Assembly: GCA_037783545.1 (NCBI GenBank)
Contig: JBBELK010000937.1
Span: 310,001 to 374,000, forward strand
Direction: 5' to 3'
DNA from: Henricia sp. BOLD:AAB3569
Lineage: Eukaryota; Echinodermata; Asteroidea; Spinulosida; Echinasteridae
DNA length: 64,000 nt
Part shown: piece after piece, positions 24,851-38,101 of the stretch
Layout of the letters: each line of letters begins with the position of its first letter
How positions within the stretch are numbered: position 1 is the first letter of the stretch
The notes under the pieces: generated by a model
What the model saw: only the letters and a program-made list of their open reading frames with translations
Databases searched by the model: none
What the model was told of the DNA's origin: nothing
Made by a program: the position numbers and the translations under genes

Positions 24851-27800
24851 GAAAACTGGGTTGGGGCTTCCTGACTGCTCACGCAAACCGTGGCTGTCTG
24901 TACACATCTCTTTGGTGTACTCCTGAGTCGTGCGCATGCTCAGTCCTTCGGACTGTCGTTGACGCACCCCAGTTTGGCTCGGCAATTTGGTCAAAGTGTG
25001 GTCCAAACGTCGGCAAATTTGGAGGTCGAAAAATGTTCCGACGAACTTCAAATTTTGCATGTTCCAAACTCTCTATATTGCGCACTTGTCCTAAAAAATT
25101 GACAGACTTTCGCCGGGAAATGGCAGAGAAATTTCAAAGTTTAGGGAAAACTGGGTTGGGGCTTCCTGACTGCTCACGCAAACCGTGGCTGTCTGTACAC
25201 ATCTCTTTGGTGTACTCCTGAGTCGTGCGCATGCTCAGTCCTTCGGACTGTCGTTGACGCACCCCAGTTTGGCTCGGCAATTTGGTCAAAGTGTGGTCCA
25301 AACGTCGGCAAATTTGGAGGTCGAAAAATGTTCCGACGAACTTCAAATTTTGCATGCTCCAAACTCTCTATATTGCGCACTTGTCCTACAAAATTGAAAG
25401 ACTTTCGCCGGGAAATGGCAGAGAAATTTCAAAGTTTAGGGAAAACTGGGTTGGGGCTTCCTGACTGCTCACGCCAACCATGGCTGTCTGTACACACCTC
25501 TTTGGTGTACTCCTGAGTCGTGCGCATGCTCAGTCCTTCGGACTGTCGTTGACGCACCCCAGTTTGGCTCGGCAATTTGGTCAAAGTGTGGTCCAAACGT
25601 CGGCAAATTTGGAGGTCGAAAAATGTTCCGACGAACTTCAAATTTTGCATGCTCCAAACTCTCTATATTGCGCACTTGTCCTAAAAAATTGACAGACTTT
25701 CGCCGGGAAATGGCAGAGAAATTTCAAAGTTTAGGGAAAACTGGGTTGGGGCTTCCTGACTGCTCACGCAAACCGTGGCTGTCTGTACACATCTCTTTGG
25801 TGTACTCCTGAGTCGTGCGCATGCTCAGTCCTTCGGACTGTCGTTGACGCACCCCAGTTTGGCTCGGCAATTTGGTCAAAGTGTGGTCCAAACGTCGGCA
25901 AATTTGGAGGTCGAAAAATGTTCCGACGAACTTCAAATTTTGCATGCTCCAAACTCTCTATATTGCGCACTTGTCCTAAAAAATTGACAGACTTTCGCCG
26001 GGAAATGGCAGAGAAATTTCAAAGTTTAGGGAAAACTGGGTTGGGGCTTCCTGACTGCTCACGCAAACCGTGGCTGTCTGTACACATCTCTTTGGTGTAC
26101 TCCTGAGTCGTGCGCATGCTCAGTCCTTCGGACTGTCGTTGACGCACCCCAGTTTGGCTCGGCAATTTGGTCAAAGTGTGGTCCAAACGTCGGCAAATTT
26201 GGAGGTCGAAAAATGTTCCGACGAACTTCAAATTTTGCATGCTCCAAACTCTCTATATTGCGCACTTGTCCTAAAAAAATTGACAGACTTTCGCCGGGAA
26301 ATGGCAGAGAAATTTCAAAGTTTAGGGAAAACTGGGTTCGGGCTTCCTGACTGCTCACGCAAACCGTGGCTGTCTGTACACACCTCTTTGGTGTACTCCT
26401 GAGTCGTGCGCATGCTCAGTCCTTCGGACTGTCGTTGACGCACCCCAGTTTGGCTCGGCAATTTGGTCAAAGTGTGGTCCAAACGTCGGAAAATTTGGAG
26501 GTCGAAAAATGTTCCGACGAACTTCAAATTTTGCATGCTCCAAACTCTCTATATTGCGCACTTGTCCTAAAAAATTGACAGACTTTCGCGGGGAAATGGC
26601 AGAGAAATGTCAAAGTTTAGGGAAAACTGGGTTGGGGCTTCCTGACTGCTCACGCAAACCGTGGCTGTCTGTACACACCTCTTTGGTGTACTCCTGAGTC
26701 GTGCGCATGCTCAGTCCTTCGGACTGTCGTTGACGCACCCCAGTTTGGCTCGGAAATTTGGTCAAAGTGTGGTCCAAACGTCGGCAAATTTGGAGGTCGA
26801 AATATGTTCCGACGAACTTCAAATTTTGCATGCTCCAAACTCTCTATATTGCGCACTTGTCCTAAAAAAATTGACAGACTTTCGCCGGGAAATGGCAGAG
26901 AAATTTCAAAGTTTAGGGAAAACTGGGTTCGGGCTTCGTTACTGCTCACGCAAACCGTGGCTGTCTGTACACACCTCTTTGGTGTACTCCTGAGTCGTGC
27001 GCATGCTCAGTCCTTCGGACTGTCGTTGACGCACCCCAGTTTGGTTCGGCAATTTGGTCAAAGTGTGGTCCAAACGTCGGCAAATTTGGAGGTCGAAAAA
27101 TGTTCCGACGAACTTCAAATTTTGCATGCTCCAAACTCTCTATATTGCGCACTTGTCCTAAAAAATTGACAGACTTTCGCCGGGAAATGGCAGAGAAATT
27201 TTAAAGTTTAGGGAAAACTGGGTTGGGGCTTCCTGACTGCTCACGCAAACCGTGGCTGTCTGTACACATCTCTTTGGTGTACTCCTGAGTCGTGCGCATG
27301 CTCAGTCCTTCGGACTGTCGTTGACGCACCCCAGTTTGGCTTGGCAATTTGGTCAAAGTGTGGTCCAAACGTCGGCAAATTTGGAGGTGGAAAAATGTTC
27401 CGACGAACTTCAAATTTTGCATGCTCCAAACTCTCTATATTGCGCACTTGTCCTAAAAAATTGACAGACTTTCGCCGGGAAATGGCAGAGAAATTTCAAA
27501 GTTTAGGGAAAACTGGGTTGGGGCTTCCTGACTGCTCACGCAAACCGTGGCTGTCTGTACACACCTCTTTGGTGTACTCCTGAGTCGTGCGCATGCTCAG
27601 TCCTTCGGACTGTCGTTGACGCACCCCAGTTTGGCTCGGCAATTTGGTCAAAGTGTGGTCCAAACGTCGGCAAATTTGGAGGTCGAAATATGTTCCGACG
27701 AACTTCAAATTTTGCATGCTCCAAACTCTCTATATTGCGCACTTGTCCTAAAAAAATTGACAGACTTTCGCCGGGAAATGGCAGAGAAATTTCAAAGTTT

Positions 27801-28299
27801 AGGGAAAACTGGGTTCGGGCTTCCTGACTGCTCACGCAAACCGTGGCTGTCTGTACACACCTCTTTGGTGTACTCCTGAGTCGTGCGCATGCTCAGTCCT
27901 TCGGACTGTCGTTGACGCACCCCAGTTTGGCTCGGCAATTTGGTCAAAGTGTGGTCCAAACGTCGGCAAATTTGGAGGTCGAAAAATGTTCCGACGAACT
28001 TCAAATTTTGCATGCTCCAAACTCTCTATATTGCGCACTTGTCCTAAAAAATTGACAGACTTTCGCCGGGAAATGGCAGAGAAATTTTAAAGTTTAGGGA
28101 AAACTGGGTTGGGGCTTCCTGACTGCTCACGCAAACCGTGGCTGTCTGTACACATCTCTTTGGTGTACTCCTGAGTCGTGCGCATGCTCAGTCCTTCGGA
28201 CTGTCGTTGACGCACCCCAGTTTGGCTCGGCAATTTGGTCAAAGTGTGGTCCAAACGTCGGCAAATTTGGAGGTGGAAAAATGTTCCGACGAACTTCAA

Positions 28300-30750
28300 A
28301 TTTTGCATGCTCCAAACTCTCTATATTGCGCACTTGTCCTAAAAAATTGACAGACTTTCGCCGGGAAATGGCAGAGCAATTTTAAAGTTTAGGGAAAACT
28401 GGGTTGGGGCTTCCTGACTGCTCACGCAAACCGTGGCTGTCTGTACACATCTCTTTGGTGTACTCCTGAGTCGTGCGCATGCTCAGTCCTTCGGACTGTC
28501 GTTGACGCACCCCAGTTTGGCTCGGCAATTTGGTCAAAGTGTGGTCCAAACGTCGGCAAATTTGGAGGTCGAAAAATGTTCCGACGAACTTCAAATTTTG
28601 CATGCTCCAAACTCTCTACATTGCTCACTTGTCCTAAAAAATTGACAGACTTTCGCCGGGAAATGGCAGAGAAATGTCAAAGTTTAGGGAAAACTGGGTT
28701 GGGGCTTCCTGACTGCTCACGCCAACCCTGGCTGTCTGTACACACCTCTTTGGTGTACTCCTGAGTCGTGCGCATGCTCAGTCCTTCGGACTGTCGTTGA
28801 CGCACCCCAGTTTGGCTCGGCAATTTGGTCAAAGTGTGGTCTAAACGTCGGCAAATTTGGAGGTGGAAAAATGTTCCGACGAACTTCAAATTTTGCATGC
28901 TCCAAACTCTCTATATTGCGCACTTGTCCTAAAAAATTGACAGACTTTCGCCGGGAAATGGCAGAGAAATTTCAAAGTTTAGGGAAAACTGGGTTGGGGC
29001 TTCCTGACTGCTCACGCAAACCGTGGCTGTCTGTACACACCTCTTTGGTGTACTCCTGAGTCGTGCGCATGCTCAGTCCTTCGGACTGTCGTTGACGCAC
29101 CCCAGTTTGGCTCGGCAATTTGGTCAAAGTGTGGTCCAAACGTCGGCAAATTTGGAGGTGGAAAAATGTTCCGACGAACTTCAAATTTTGCATGCTCCAA
29201 ACTCTCTATATTGCGCACTTGTCCTAAAAAATTGACAGACTTTCGCCGGGAAATGGCAGAGAAATTTCAAAGTTCAGGGAAAACTGGGTTGGGGCTTCCT
29301 GACTGCTCACGCAAACCGTGGCTGTCTGTACACATCTCTTTGGTGTACTCCTGAGTCGTGCGCATGCTCAGTCCTTCGGACTGTCGTTGACGCACCCCAG
29401 TTTGGCTCGACAATTTGGTCAAAGTGTGGTCCAAACGTCGGCAAATTTGGAGGTCGAAAAATGTTCCGACGAACTTCAAATTTTGCATGCTCCAAATTCT
29501 CTATATTGCGCACTTGTCCTAAAAAATTGACAGACTTTCGCCGGGAAATGGCAGAGAAATTTCAAAGTTTAGCGAAAACTGGGTTGGGGCTTCCTGACTG
29601 CTCACGCAAACCGTGGCTGTCTGTACACACCTCTTTGGTGTACTCCTGAGTCGTGCGCATGCTCAGTCCTTCGGACTGTCGTTGACGCACCCCAGTTTGG
29701 CTCGGCAATTTGGTCAAAGTGTGGTCCAAACGTCGGCAAATTTGGAGGTCGAAATATGTTCCGACGAACTTCAAATTTTGCATGCTCCAAACTCTCTATA
29801 TTGCGCACTTGTCCTAAAAAAATTGACAGACTTTCGCCGGGAAATGGCAGAGAAATTTCAAAGTTTAGGGAAAACTGGGTTCGGGCTTCCTGACTGCTCA
29901 CGCAAACCGTGGCTGTCTGTACACACCTCTTTGGTGTACTCCTGAGTCGTGCGCATGCTCAGTCCTTCGGACTGTCGTTGACGCACCCCAGTTTGGCTCG
30001 GCAATTTGGTCAAAGTGTGGTCCAAACGTCGGCAAATTTGGAGGTCGAAAAATGTTCCGACGAACTTCAAATTTTGCATGCTCCAAACTCTCTATATTGC
30101 GCACTTGTCCTAAAAAATTGACAGACTTTCGCCGGGAAATGGTAGAGAAATTTTAAAGTTTAGGGAAAACTGGGTTGGGGCTTCCTGACTGCTCACGCAA
30201 ACCGTGGCTGTCTGTACACATCTCTTTGGTGTACTCCTGAGTCGTGCGCATGCTCAGTCCTTCGGACTGTCGTTGACGCACCCCAGTTTGGCTCGGCAAT
30301 TTGGTCAAAGTGTGGTCCAAACGTCGGCAAATTTGGAGGTCGAAAAATGTTCCGACGAACTTCAAATTTTGCATGCTCCAAACTCTCTACATTGCTCACT
30401 TGTCCTAAAAAATTGACAGACTTTCGCCGGGAAATGGCAGAGAAATGTCAAAGTTTAGGGAAAACTGGGTTGGGGCTTCCTTCTGCTCACGCCAACCCTG
30501 GCTGTCTGTACACACCTCTTTGGTGTACTCCTGAGTCGTGCGCATGCTCAGTCCTTCGGACTGTCGTTGACGCACCCCAGTTTGGCTCGGCAATTTGGTC
30601 AAAGTGTGGTCTAAACGTCGGCAAATTTGGAGGTGGAAAAATGTTCCGACGAACTTCAAATTTTGCATGCTCCAAACTCTCTATATTGCGCACTTGTCCT
30701 AAAAAATTGACAGACTTTCGCCGGGAAATGGCAGAGAAATTTCAAAGTTT
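28300..30750. repeat. Segmental duplicates marked by CTCTACATTGCTCAC and GGTCTAAACG
   Basis: CTCTACATTGCTCAC occurs near 28615, 30386 and 33026, and GTGGTCTAAACG near 28838, 30609 and 33545. Between the first two sites the offset is 1771 bp, giving duplicates at about 28.3-29.0 and 30.1-30.75 kb. The second copy carries a private one-base loss (GCTTCCTTCTGCTC near 30480). The third site shares the markers but its neighbours are rearranged. Confidence 0.7.
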
Positions 30751-32400
30751 AGGGAAAACTGGGTTGGGGCTTCCTGACTGCTCACGCAAACCGTGGCTGT
30801 CTGTACACATCTCTTTGGTGTACTCCTGAGTCGTGCGCATGCTCAGTCCTTCGGACTGTCGTTGACGCACCCCAGTTTGGCTCGGCAATTTGGTCAAAGT
30901 GTGGTCCAAACGTCGGCAAATTTGGAGGTCGAAAAATGTTCCGACGAACTTCAAATTTTGCATGCTCCAAACTCTCTATATTGCGCACTTGTCCTAAAAA
31001 ATTGACAGACTTTCGCCGGGAAATGGCAGAGAAATGTCAAAGTCTAGGGAAAACTGGGTTGGGGCTTCCTGACTGCTCACGCAAACCGTGGCTGTCTGTA
31101 CACACCTCTTTGGTGTACTCCTGAGTCGTGCGCATGCTCAGTCCTTCGGACTGTCGTTGACGCACCCCAGTTTGGCTCGGCAATTTGGTCAAAGTGTGGT
31201 CCAAACGTCGGCAAATTTGGAGGTCGAAAAATGTTCCGACGAACTTCAAATTTTGCATGCTCCAAACTCTCTATATTGCGCACTTGTCCTAAAAAATTGA
31301 CAGACTTTCGCCGGGAAATGGCAGAGAAATTTCAAAGTTTAGGGAAAACTGGGTTGGGGCTCCCTGACTGCTCACGCAAACCGTGGCTGTCTGTACACAT
31401 CTCTTTGGTGTACTCCTGAGTCGTGCGCATGCTCAGTCCTTCGGACTGTCGTTGACGCACCCCAGTTTGGCTCGACAATTTGGTCAAAGTGTGGTCCAAA
31501 CGTCGGCAAATTTGGAGGTCGAAAAATGTTCCGACGAACTTCAAATTTTGCATGCTCCAAATTCTCTATATTGCGCACTTGTCCTAAAAAATTGACAGAC
31601 TTTCGCCGGGAAATGGCAGAGAAATTTCAAAGTTTAGCGAAAACTGGGTTGGGGCTTCCTGACTGCTCACGCAAACCGTGGCTGTCTGTACACACCTCTT
31701 TGGTGTACTCCTGAGTCGTGCGCATGCTCAGTCCTTCGGACTGTCGTTGACGCACCCCAGTTTGGCTCGGCAATTTGGTCAAAGTGTGGTCCAAACGTCG
31801 GCAAATTTGGAGGTCGAAATATGTTCCGACGAACTTCAAATTTTGCATGCTCCAAACTCTCTATATTGCGCACTTGTCCTAAAAAATTTGACAGACTTTC
31901 GCCGGGAAATGGCAGAGAAATTTCAAAGTTTAGGGAAAACTGGGTTCGGGCTTCCTGACTGCTCACGCAAACCGTGGCTGTCTGTACACACCTCTTTGGT
32001 GTACTCCTGAGTCGTGCGCATGCTCAGTCCTTCGGACTGTCGTTGACGCACCCCAGTTTGGCTCGGCAATTTGGTCAAAGTGTGGTCCAAACGTCGGCAA
32101 ATTTGGAGGTCGAAAAATGTTCCGACGAACTTCAAATTTTGCATGCTCCAAACTCTCTATATTGCGCACTTGTCCTAAAAAATTGACAGACTTTCGCCGG
32201 GAAATGGTAGAGAAATTTTAAAGTTTAGGGAAAACTGGGTTGGGGCTTCCTGACTGCTCACGCAAACCGTGGCTGTCTGTACACATCTCTTTGGTGTACT
32301 CCTGAGTCGTGCGCATGCTCAGTCCTTCGGACTGTCGTTGACGCACCCCAGTTTGGCTCGGCAATTTGGTCAAAGTGTGGTCCAAACGTCGGCAAATTTG
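29290..32400. repeat. Segmental duplicates with offset 2065 bp (seven monomers)
   Basis: The block 29.3-30.3 kb recurs at 31.37-32.4 kb. Shared rare variants are GGCTCGACAATTTGG (near 29405 and 31470), CTCCAAATTCTC (near 29491 and 31556), TTTAGCGAAAAC (near 29570 and 31635), GAAATATGTTCC and ATGGTAGAGAAATTTTAAAG (near 30140 and 32205). In the second copy an A to T change breaks the seven-A run (CCTAAAAAATTTGAC near 31880). Confidence 0.75.
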
Positions 32401-32411
32401 GAGGTGGAAAA

Positions 32412-32691
32412 ATGTTCCGACGAACTTCAAATTTTGCATGCTCCAAACTCTCTATATTGCGCACTTGTCCTAAAAAATTGACAGACTTTCGCCGGGAAAT
32501 GGCAGAGAAATTTCAAAGTTTAGGGAAAACTGGGTTGGGGCTTCCTGACTGCTCACGGAAACCGTGGCTGTCTGTACACATCTCTTTGGTGTACTCCTGA
32601 GTCGTGCGCATTCTCAGTCCTTCGGACTGTCGTTGACGCACCCCAGTTTGGCTCGACAATTTGGTCAAAGTGTGGTCCAAACGTCGGCAAA
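32412..32691. repeat. 280-bp monomer with a unique 15-bp deletion
   Basis: GGCAAAATGTTCC replaces the usual GGCAAATTTGGAGGTCGAAAAATGTTCC arrangement, removing 15 bp between short A runs (breakpoint about 32690). I saw this deletion only once. It removes the right arm of the TCCAAA/TTTGGA inverted repeat. The unit also has CACGGAAACC and GCGCATTCTC substitutions found in no neighbour. Confidence 0.85.
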
Positions 32692-32986
32692 ATGTTCCGA
32701 CGAACTTCAAATTTTGCATGTTCCAAACTCTCTATATTGCGCACTTGTCCTAAAAAATTGACAGACTTTCGCCGGGAAATGGCAGAGAAATTTTAAAGTT
32801 TAGGGAAAACTGGGTTGGGGCTTCCTGACTGCTCACGCAAACCGTGGCTGTCTGTACACATCTCTTTGGTGTACTCCTGAGTCGTGCGCATGCTCAGTCC
32901 TTCGGACTGTCGTTGACGCACCCCAGTTTGGCTCGGCAATTTGGTCAAAGTGTGGTCCAAACGTCGGCAAATTTGGAGGTCGAAAA

Positions 32987-35900
32987 ATGTTCCGACGAAC
33001 TTCAAATTTTGCATGCTCCAAACTCTCTACATTGCTCACTTGTCCTAAAAAATTAACAGACTTTCGCCGGGAAATGGCAGAGAAATGTCAAAGTCTAGGG
33101 AAAACTGGGTTGGGGCTTCCTGACTGCTCACGCAAACCATGGCTGTCTGTACACACCTCTTTGGTGTACTCATGAGTCGTGCGCATGCTCAGTCCTTCGG
33201 ACTGTCGTTGACGCACCCCAGTTTGGCTCGGCAATTTGGTCAAAGTGTGGTCCAAACGTCGGCAAATTTGGAGGTCGAAAAATGTTCCGACGAACTTCAA
33301 ATTTTGCATGCTCCAAACTCTCTATATTGCGCACTTGTCCTAAAAAATTGACAGACTTTCGCCGGGAAATGGCAGAGAAATTTCAAAGTTTAGGGAAAAC
33401 TGGGTTGGGGCTTCCTGACTGCTCACGCCAACCCTGGCTGTCTGTACACACCTCTTTGGTGTACTCCTGAGTCGTGCGCATGCTCAGTCCTTCGGACTGT
33501 CGTTGACGCACCCCAGTTTGGCTCGGCAATTTGGTCAAAGTGTGGTCTAAACGTCGGCAAATTTGGAGGTGGAAAAATGTTCCGACGAACTTCAAATTTT
33601 GCATGCTCCAAACTCTCTATATTGCGCACTTGTCCTAAACAATTGACAGACTTTCGCCGGGAAATGGCAGAGAAATTTCAAAGTTTAGGGAAAACTGGGT
33701 TGGGGCTTCCTGACTGCTCACGCAAACCGTGGCTGTCTGTACACATCTCTTTGGTGTACTCCTGAGTCGTGCGCATGCTCAGTCCTTCGGACTGTCGTTG
33801 ACGCACCCCAGTTTGGCTCGGCAATTTGGTCAAAGTGTGGTCCAAACGTCGGCAAATTTGGAGGTCGAAAAATGTTCCGACGAACTTCAAATTTTGCATG
33901 CTCCAAACTCTCTATATTGCGCACTTGTCCTAAAAAATTGACAGACTTTCGCCGGGAAATGGCAGAGAAATGTCAAAGTCTAGGGAAAACTGGGTTGGGG
34001 CTTCCTGACTGCTCACGCAAACCGTGGCTGTCTGTACACACCTCTTTGGTGTACTCATGAGTCGTGCGCATGCTCAGTCCTTCGGACTGTCGTTGACGCA
34101 CCCCAGTTTGGCTCGGCAATTTGGTCAAAGTGTGGTCCAAACGTCGGCAAATTTGGAGGTCGAAAAATGTTCCGACGAACTTCAAATTTTGCATGCTCCA
34201 AACTCTCTATATTGCGCACTTGTCCTAAACAATTGACAGACTTTCGCCGGGAAATGGCAGAGAAATTTCAAAGTTTAGGGAAAACTGGGTTGGGGCTTCC
34301 TGACTGCTCACGCCAACCCTGGCTGTCTGTACACACCTCTTTGGTGTACTCCTGAGTCGTGCGCATGCTCAGTCCTTCGGACTGTCGTTGACGCACCCCA
34401 GTTTGGCTCGGCAATTTGGTCAAAGTGTGGTCCAAACGTCGGCAAATTTGGAGTTGGAAAAATGTTCCGACGAACTTCAAATTTTGCATGCTCCAAACTC
34501 TCTATATTGCGCACTTGTCCTAAAAAATTGACAGACTTTCGCCGGGAAATGGCAGAGAAATTTTAAAGTTTAGGGAAAACTGGGTTGGGGCTTCCTGACT
34601 GCTCACGCAAACCGTGGCTGTCTGTACACATCTCTTTGGTGTACTCCTGAGTCGTGCGCATGCTCAGTCCTTCGGACTGTCGTTGACGCACCCCAGTTTG
34701 GCTCGGCAATTTGGTCAAAGTGTGGTCCAAACGTCGGCAAATTTGGAGGTCGAAAAATGTTCCGACGAACTTCAAATTTTGCATGTTCCAAACTCTCTAT
34801 ATTGCGCACTTGTCCTAAAAAATTGACAGACCTTCGCCGGGAAATGGCAGAGAAATTTCAAAGTTTAGGGAAAACTGGGTTGGGGCTTCCTGACTGCTCA
34901 CGCAAACCGTGGCTGTCTGTACACATCTCTTTGGTGTACTCCTGAGTCGTGCGCATGCTCAGTCCTTCGGACTGTCGTTGACGCACCCCAGTTTGGCTCG
35001 GCAATTTGGTCAAAGTGTGGTCCAAACGTCGGCAAATTTGGAGGTCGAAAAATGTTCCAACGAACTTCAAATTTTGCATGCTCCAAACTCTCTATATTGC
35101 GCACTTGTCCTAAAAAATTGACAGACTTTCGCCGGGAAATGGCAGAGAAATGTCAAAGTCTAGGGAAAACTGGGTTGGGGCTTCCTGACTGCTCACGCAA
35201 ACCGTGGCTGTCTGTACACACCTCTTTGGTGTACTCCTGAGTCGTGCGCATGCTCAGTCCTTCGGACTGTCGTTGACGCACCCCAGTTTGGCTCGGCAAT
35301 TTGTTCAAAGTGTGGTCCAAACGTCGGCAAATTTGGAGGTGGAAAAATGTTCCGACGAACTTCAAATTTTGCATGCTCCAAACTCTCTATATTGCGCACT
35401 TGTCCTAAAAAATTGACAGACTTTCGCCGGGAAATGGCAGAGAAATTTCAAAGTTTAGGGAAAACTGGGTTGGGGCTTCCTGACTGCTCACGCAAACCGT
35501 GGCTGTCTGTACACATCTCTTTGGTGTACTCCTGAGTCGTGCGCATGCTCAGTCCTTCGGACTGTCGTTGACGCACCCCAGTTTGGCTCGGCAATTTGGT
35601 CAAAGTGTTGTCCAAACGTCGGCAAATTTGGAGGTCGAAAAATGTTCCGACGAACTTCAAATTTTGCATGTTCCAAACTCTCTATATTGCGCACTTGTCC
35701 TAAAAAATTGACAGACCTTCGCCGGGAAATGGCAGAGAAATTTCAAAGTTTAGGGAAAACTGGGTTGGGGCTTCCTGACTGCTCACGCAAACCGTGGCTG
35801 TCTGTACACATCTCTTTGGTGTACTCCTGAGTCGTGCGCATGCTCAGTCCTTCGGACTGTCGTTGACGCACCCCAGTTTGGCTCGGCAATTTGGTCAAAG

Positions 35901-36231
35901 TGTGGTCCAAACGTCGGCAAATTTGGAGGTCGAAAAATGTTCCGACGAACTTCAAATTTTGCATGCTCCAAACTCTCTATATTGCGCACTTGTCCTAAAA
36001 AATTGACAGACTTTCGCCGGGAAATGGCAGAGAAATGTCAAAGTCTAGGGAAAACTGGGTTGGGGCTTCCTGACTGCTCACGCAAACCGTGGCTGTCTGT
36101 ACACACCTCTTTGGTGTACTCATGAGTCGTGCGCATGCTTAGTCCTTCGGACTGTCGTTGATGCACCCCAGTTTGGCTCGGCAATTTGGTCAAAGTGTGG
36201 TCCAAACGTCGGCAAATTTGGAGGTCGAAAA
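32987..36231. repeat. Three-monomer (885 bp) higher-order repeats
   Basis: Two adjacent pairs of 885-bp trimers can be read from linked variants. In the first pair (about 33.0-33.87 and 33.87-34.75 kb) GAAATGTCAAAGTCTAGGG with TACTCATGAG is followed by GCCAACCCTGG and a GGTGG/GTTGG-flanked anchor. In the second pair (about 34.76-35.64 and 35.64-36.23 kb) ACAGACCTTCGCC (near 34830 and 35715) is followed by GAAATGTCAAAGTCTAGGG. CCTAAACAATTG marks units at 33638 and 34228. Trimer periodicity differs from the 4-, 6- and 8-mer units elsewhere. Confidence 0.65.
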
Positions 36232-36820
36232 ATGTTCCGACGAACTTCAAATTTTGCATGCTCCAAACTCTCTATATTGCGCACTTGTCCTAAAAAATTG
36301 ACAGACTTTCGCCGGGAAATGGCAGAGAAATTTCAAAGTTTATGGAAAACTGGGTTGGGGCTTCCTGACTGCTCACGCAAACCGTGGCTGTCTGTACACA
36401 CTTCTTTGGTGTACTCCTGAGTCGTGCGCATGCTCAGTCCTTCGGACTGTCGTTGACGCACCCCAGTTTTGCTCGGCAATTTGGTCAAAGTGTGGTCCAA
36501 ACGTCAGCAAATTGGAGGTTGAAAAATGTTCCGACGGACTTCAAATTTTGCATGCTCCAAACTCTCTATATTGCGCACTTGTCCTAAAAAATTGAAAGAC
36601 TTTCGCCGGGAAATGGCAGAGAAATTTCAAAGTTTAGGGAAAACTGGGTTGGGGCTTCCTGACTGCTCACGCCAACCCTGGCTGTCTGTACACACCTCTT
36701 TGGTGTACTCCTGAGTCGTGCGCATGCTCAGTCCTTCGGACTGTCGTTGACGCACCCCAGTTTGGCTCGGCAATTTGGTCAAAGTGTGGTCCAAACGTCG
36801 GCAAATTTGGAGGTCGAAAA

Positions 36821-37705
36821 ATGTTCCGACGAACTTCAAATTTTGCATGCTCCAAACTCTCTATATTGCGCACTTGTCCTAAAAAATTGAAAGACTTTCG
36901 CCGGGAAATGGCAGAGAAATTTCAAAGTTTAGGGAAAACTGGGTTGGGGCTTCCTGACTGCTCACGCCAACCCTGGCTGTCTGTACACACCTCTTTGGTG
37001 TACTCCTGAGTCGTGCGCATGGTCAGTCCTTCGGACTGTCGTTGACGCACCCCAGTTTGGCTCGGCAATTTGGTCAAAGTGTGGTCCAAACGTCGGCAAA
37101 TTTGGAGGTCGAAAAATGTTCCGACGAACTTCAAATTTTGCATGCTCCAAACTCTCTATATTGCGCACTTGTCCTAAAAAATTGACAGACTTTCGCCGGG
37201 AAATGGCAGAGAAATGTCAAAGTTTAGGGAAAACTGGGTTGGGGCTTCCTGACTGCTCACGCAAACCGTGGCTGTCTGTACACACCTCTTTGGTGTACTC
37301 ATGAGTCGTGCGCATGCTCAGTCCTTCGGACTGTCGTTGACGCACCCCAGTTTGGCTCGGCAATTTGGTCAAAGTGTGGTCCAAACGTCGGCAAATTTGG
37401 AGGTCAAAAAATGTTCCGACGAACTTCAAATTTTGCATGCTCCAAACTCTCTATATTGCGCACTTGTCCTAAAAAATTGACAGACTTTCGCCGGGAAATG
37501 GCAGAGAAATTTCAAAGTTTAGGGAAAACTGGGTTGGGGCTTCCTGACTGCTCACGCCAACCCTGGCTGTCTGTACACACCTCTTTGGTGTACTCCTGAG
37601 TCGTGCGCATGGTCAGTCCTTCGGACTGTCGTTGACGCACCCCAGTTTGGCTCGGCAATTTGGTCAAAGTGTGGTCCAAACGTCGGCAAATTTGGAGGTC
37701 GAAAA
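36821..37705. repeat. Local dimer duplication marked by GCATGGTCAGTCC
   Basis: GCATGGTCAGTCC (for GCATGCTCAGTCC) occurs only near 37018 and 37608, 590 bp (two monomers) apart. Each is in a unit that also carries GCCAACCCTGG. The change breaks the GCATGC palindrome. The units between and around them differ by a GAAATGTC variant. Confidence 0.65.
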
Positions 37706-38101
37706 ATGTTCCGACGAACTTCAAATTTTGCATGCTCCAAACTCTCTATATTGCGCACTTGTCCTAAAAAATTGACAGACTTTCGCCGGGAAATGGCAGA
37801 GAAATTTCAAAGTTTAGGGAAAACTGGGTTGGGGCTTCCTGACTGCTCACGCAAACCGTGGCTGTCTGTACACATCTCTTTGGTGTACTCCTGAGTCGTG
37901 CGCATGCTCAGTCCTTCGGACTGTCGTTGACGCACCCCAGTTTGGCTCGGCAATTTGGTCAAAGTGTGGTCCAAACGTCGGCAAATTTGGAGGTCGAAAA
38001 ATGTTCCGACGAACTTCAAATTTTGCATGCTCCAAACTCTCTATATTGCGCACTTGTCCTAAAAAATTGACAGACTTTCGCCGCGAAATGGCAGAGAAAT
38101 G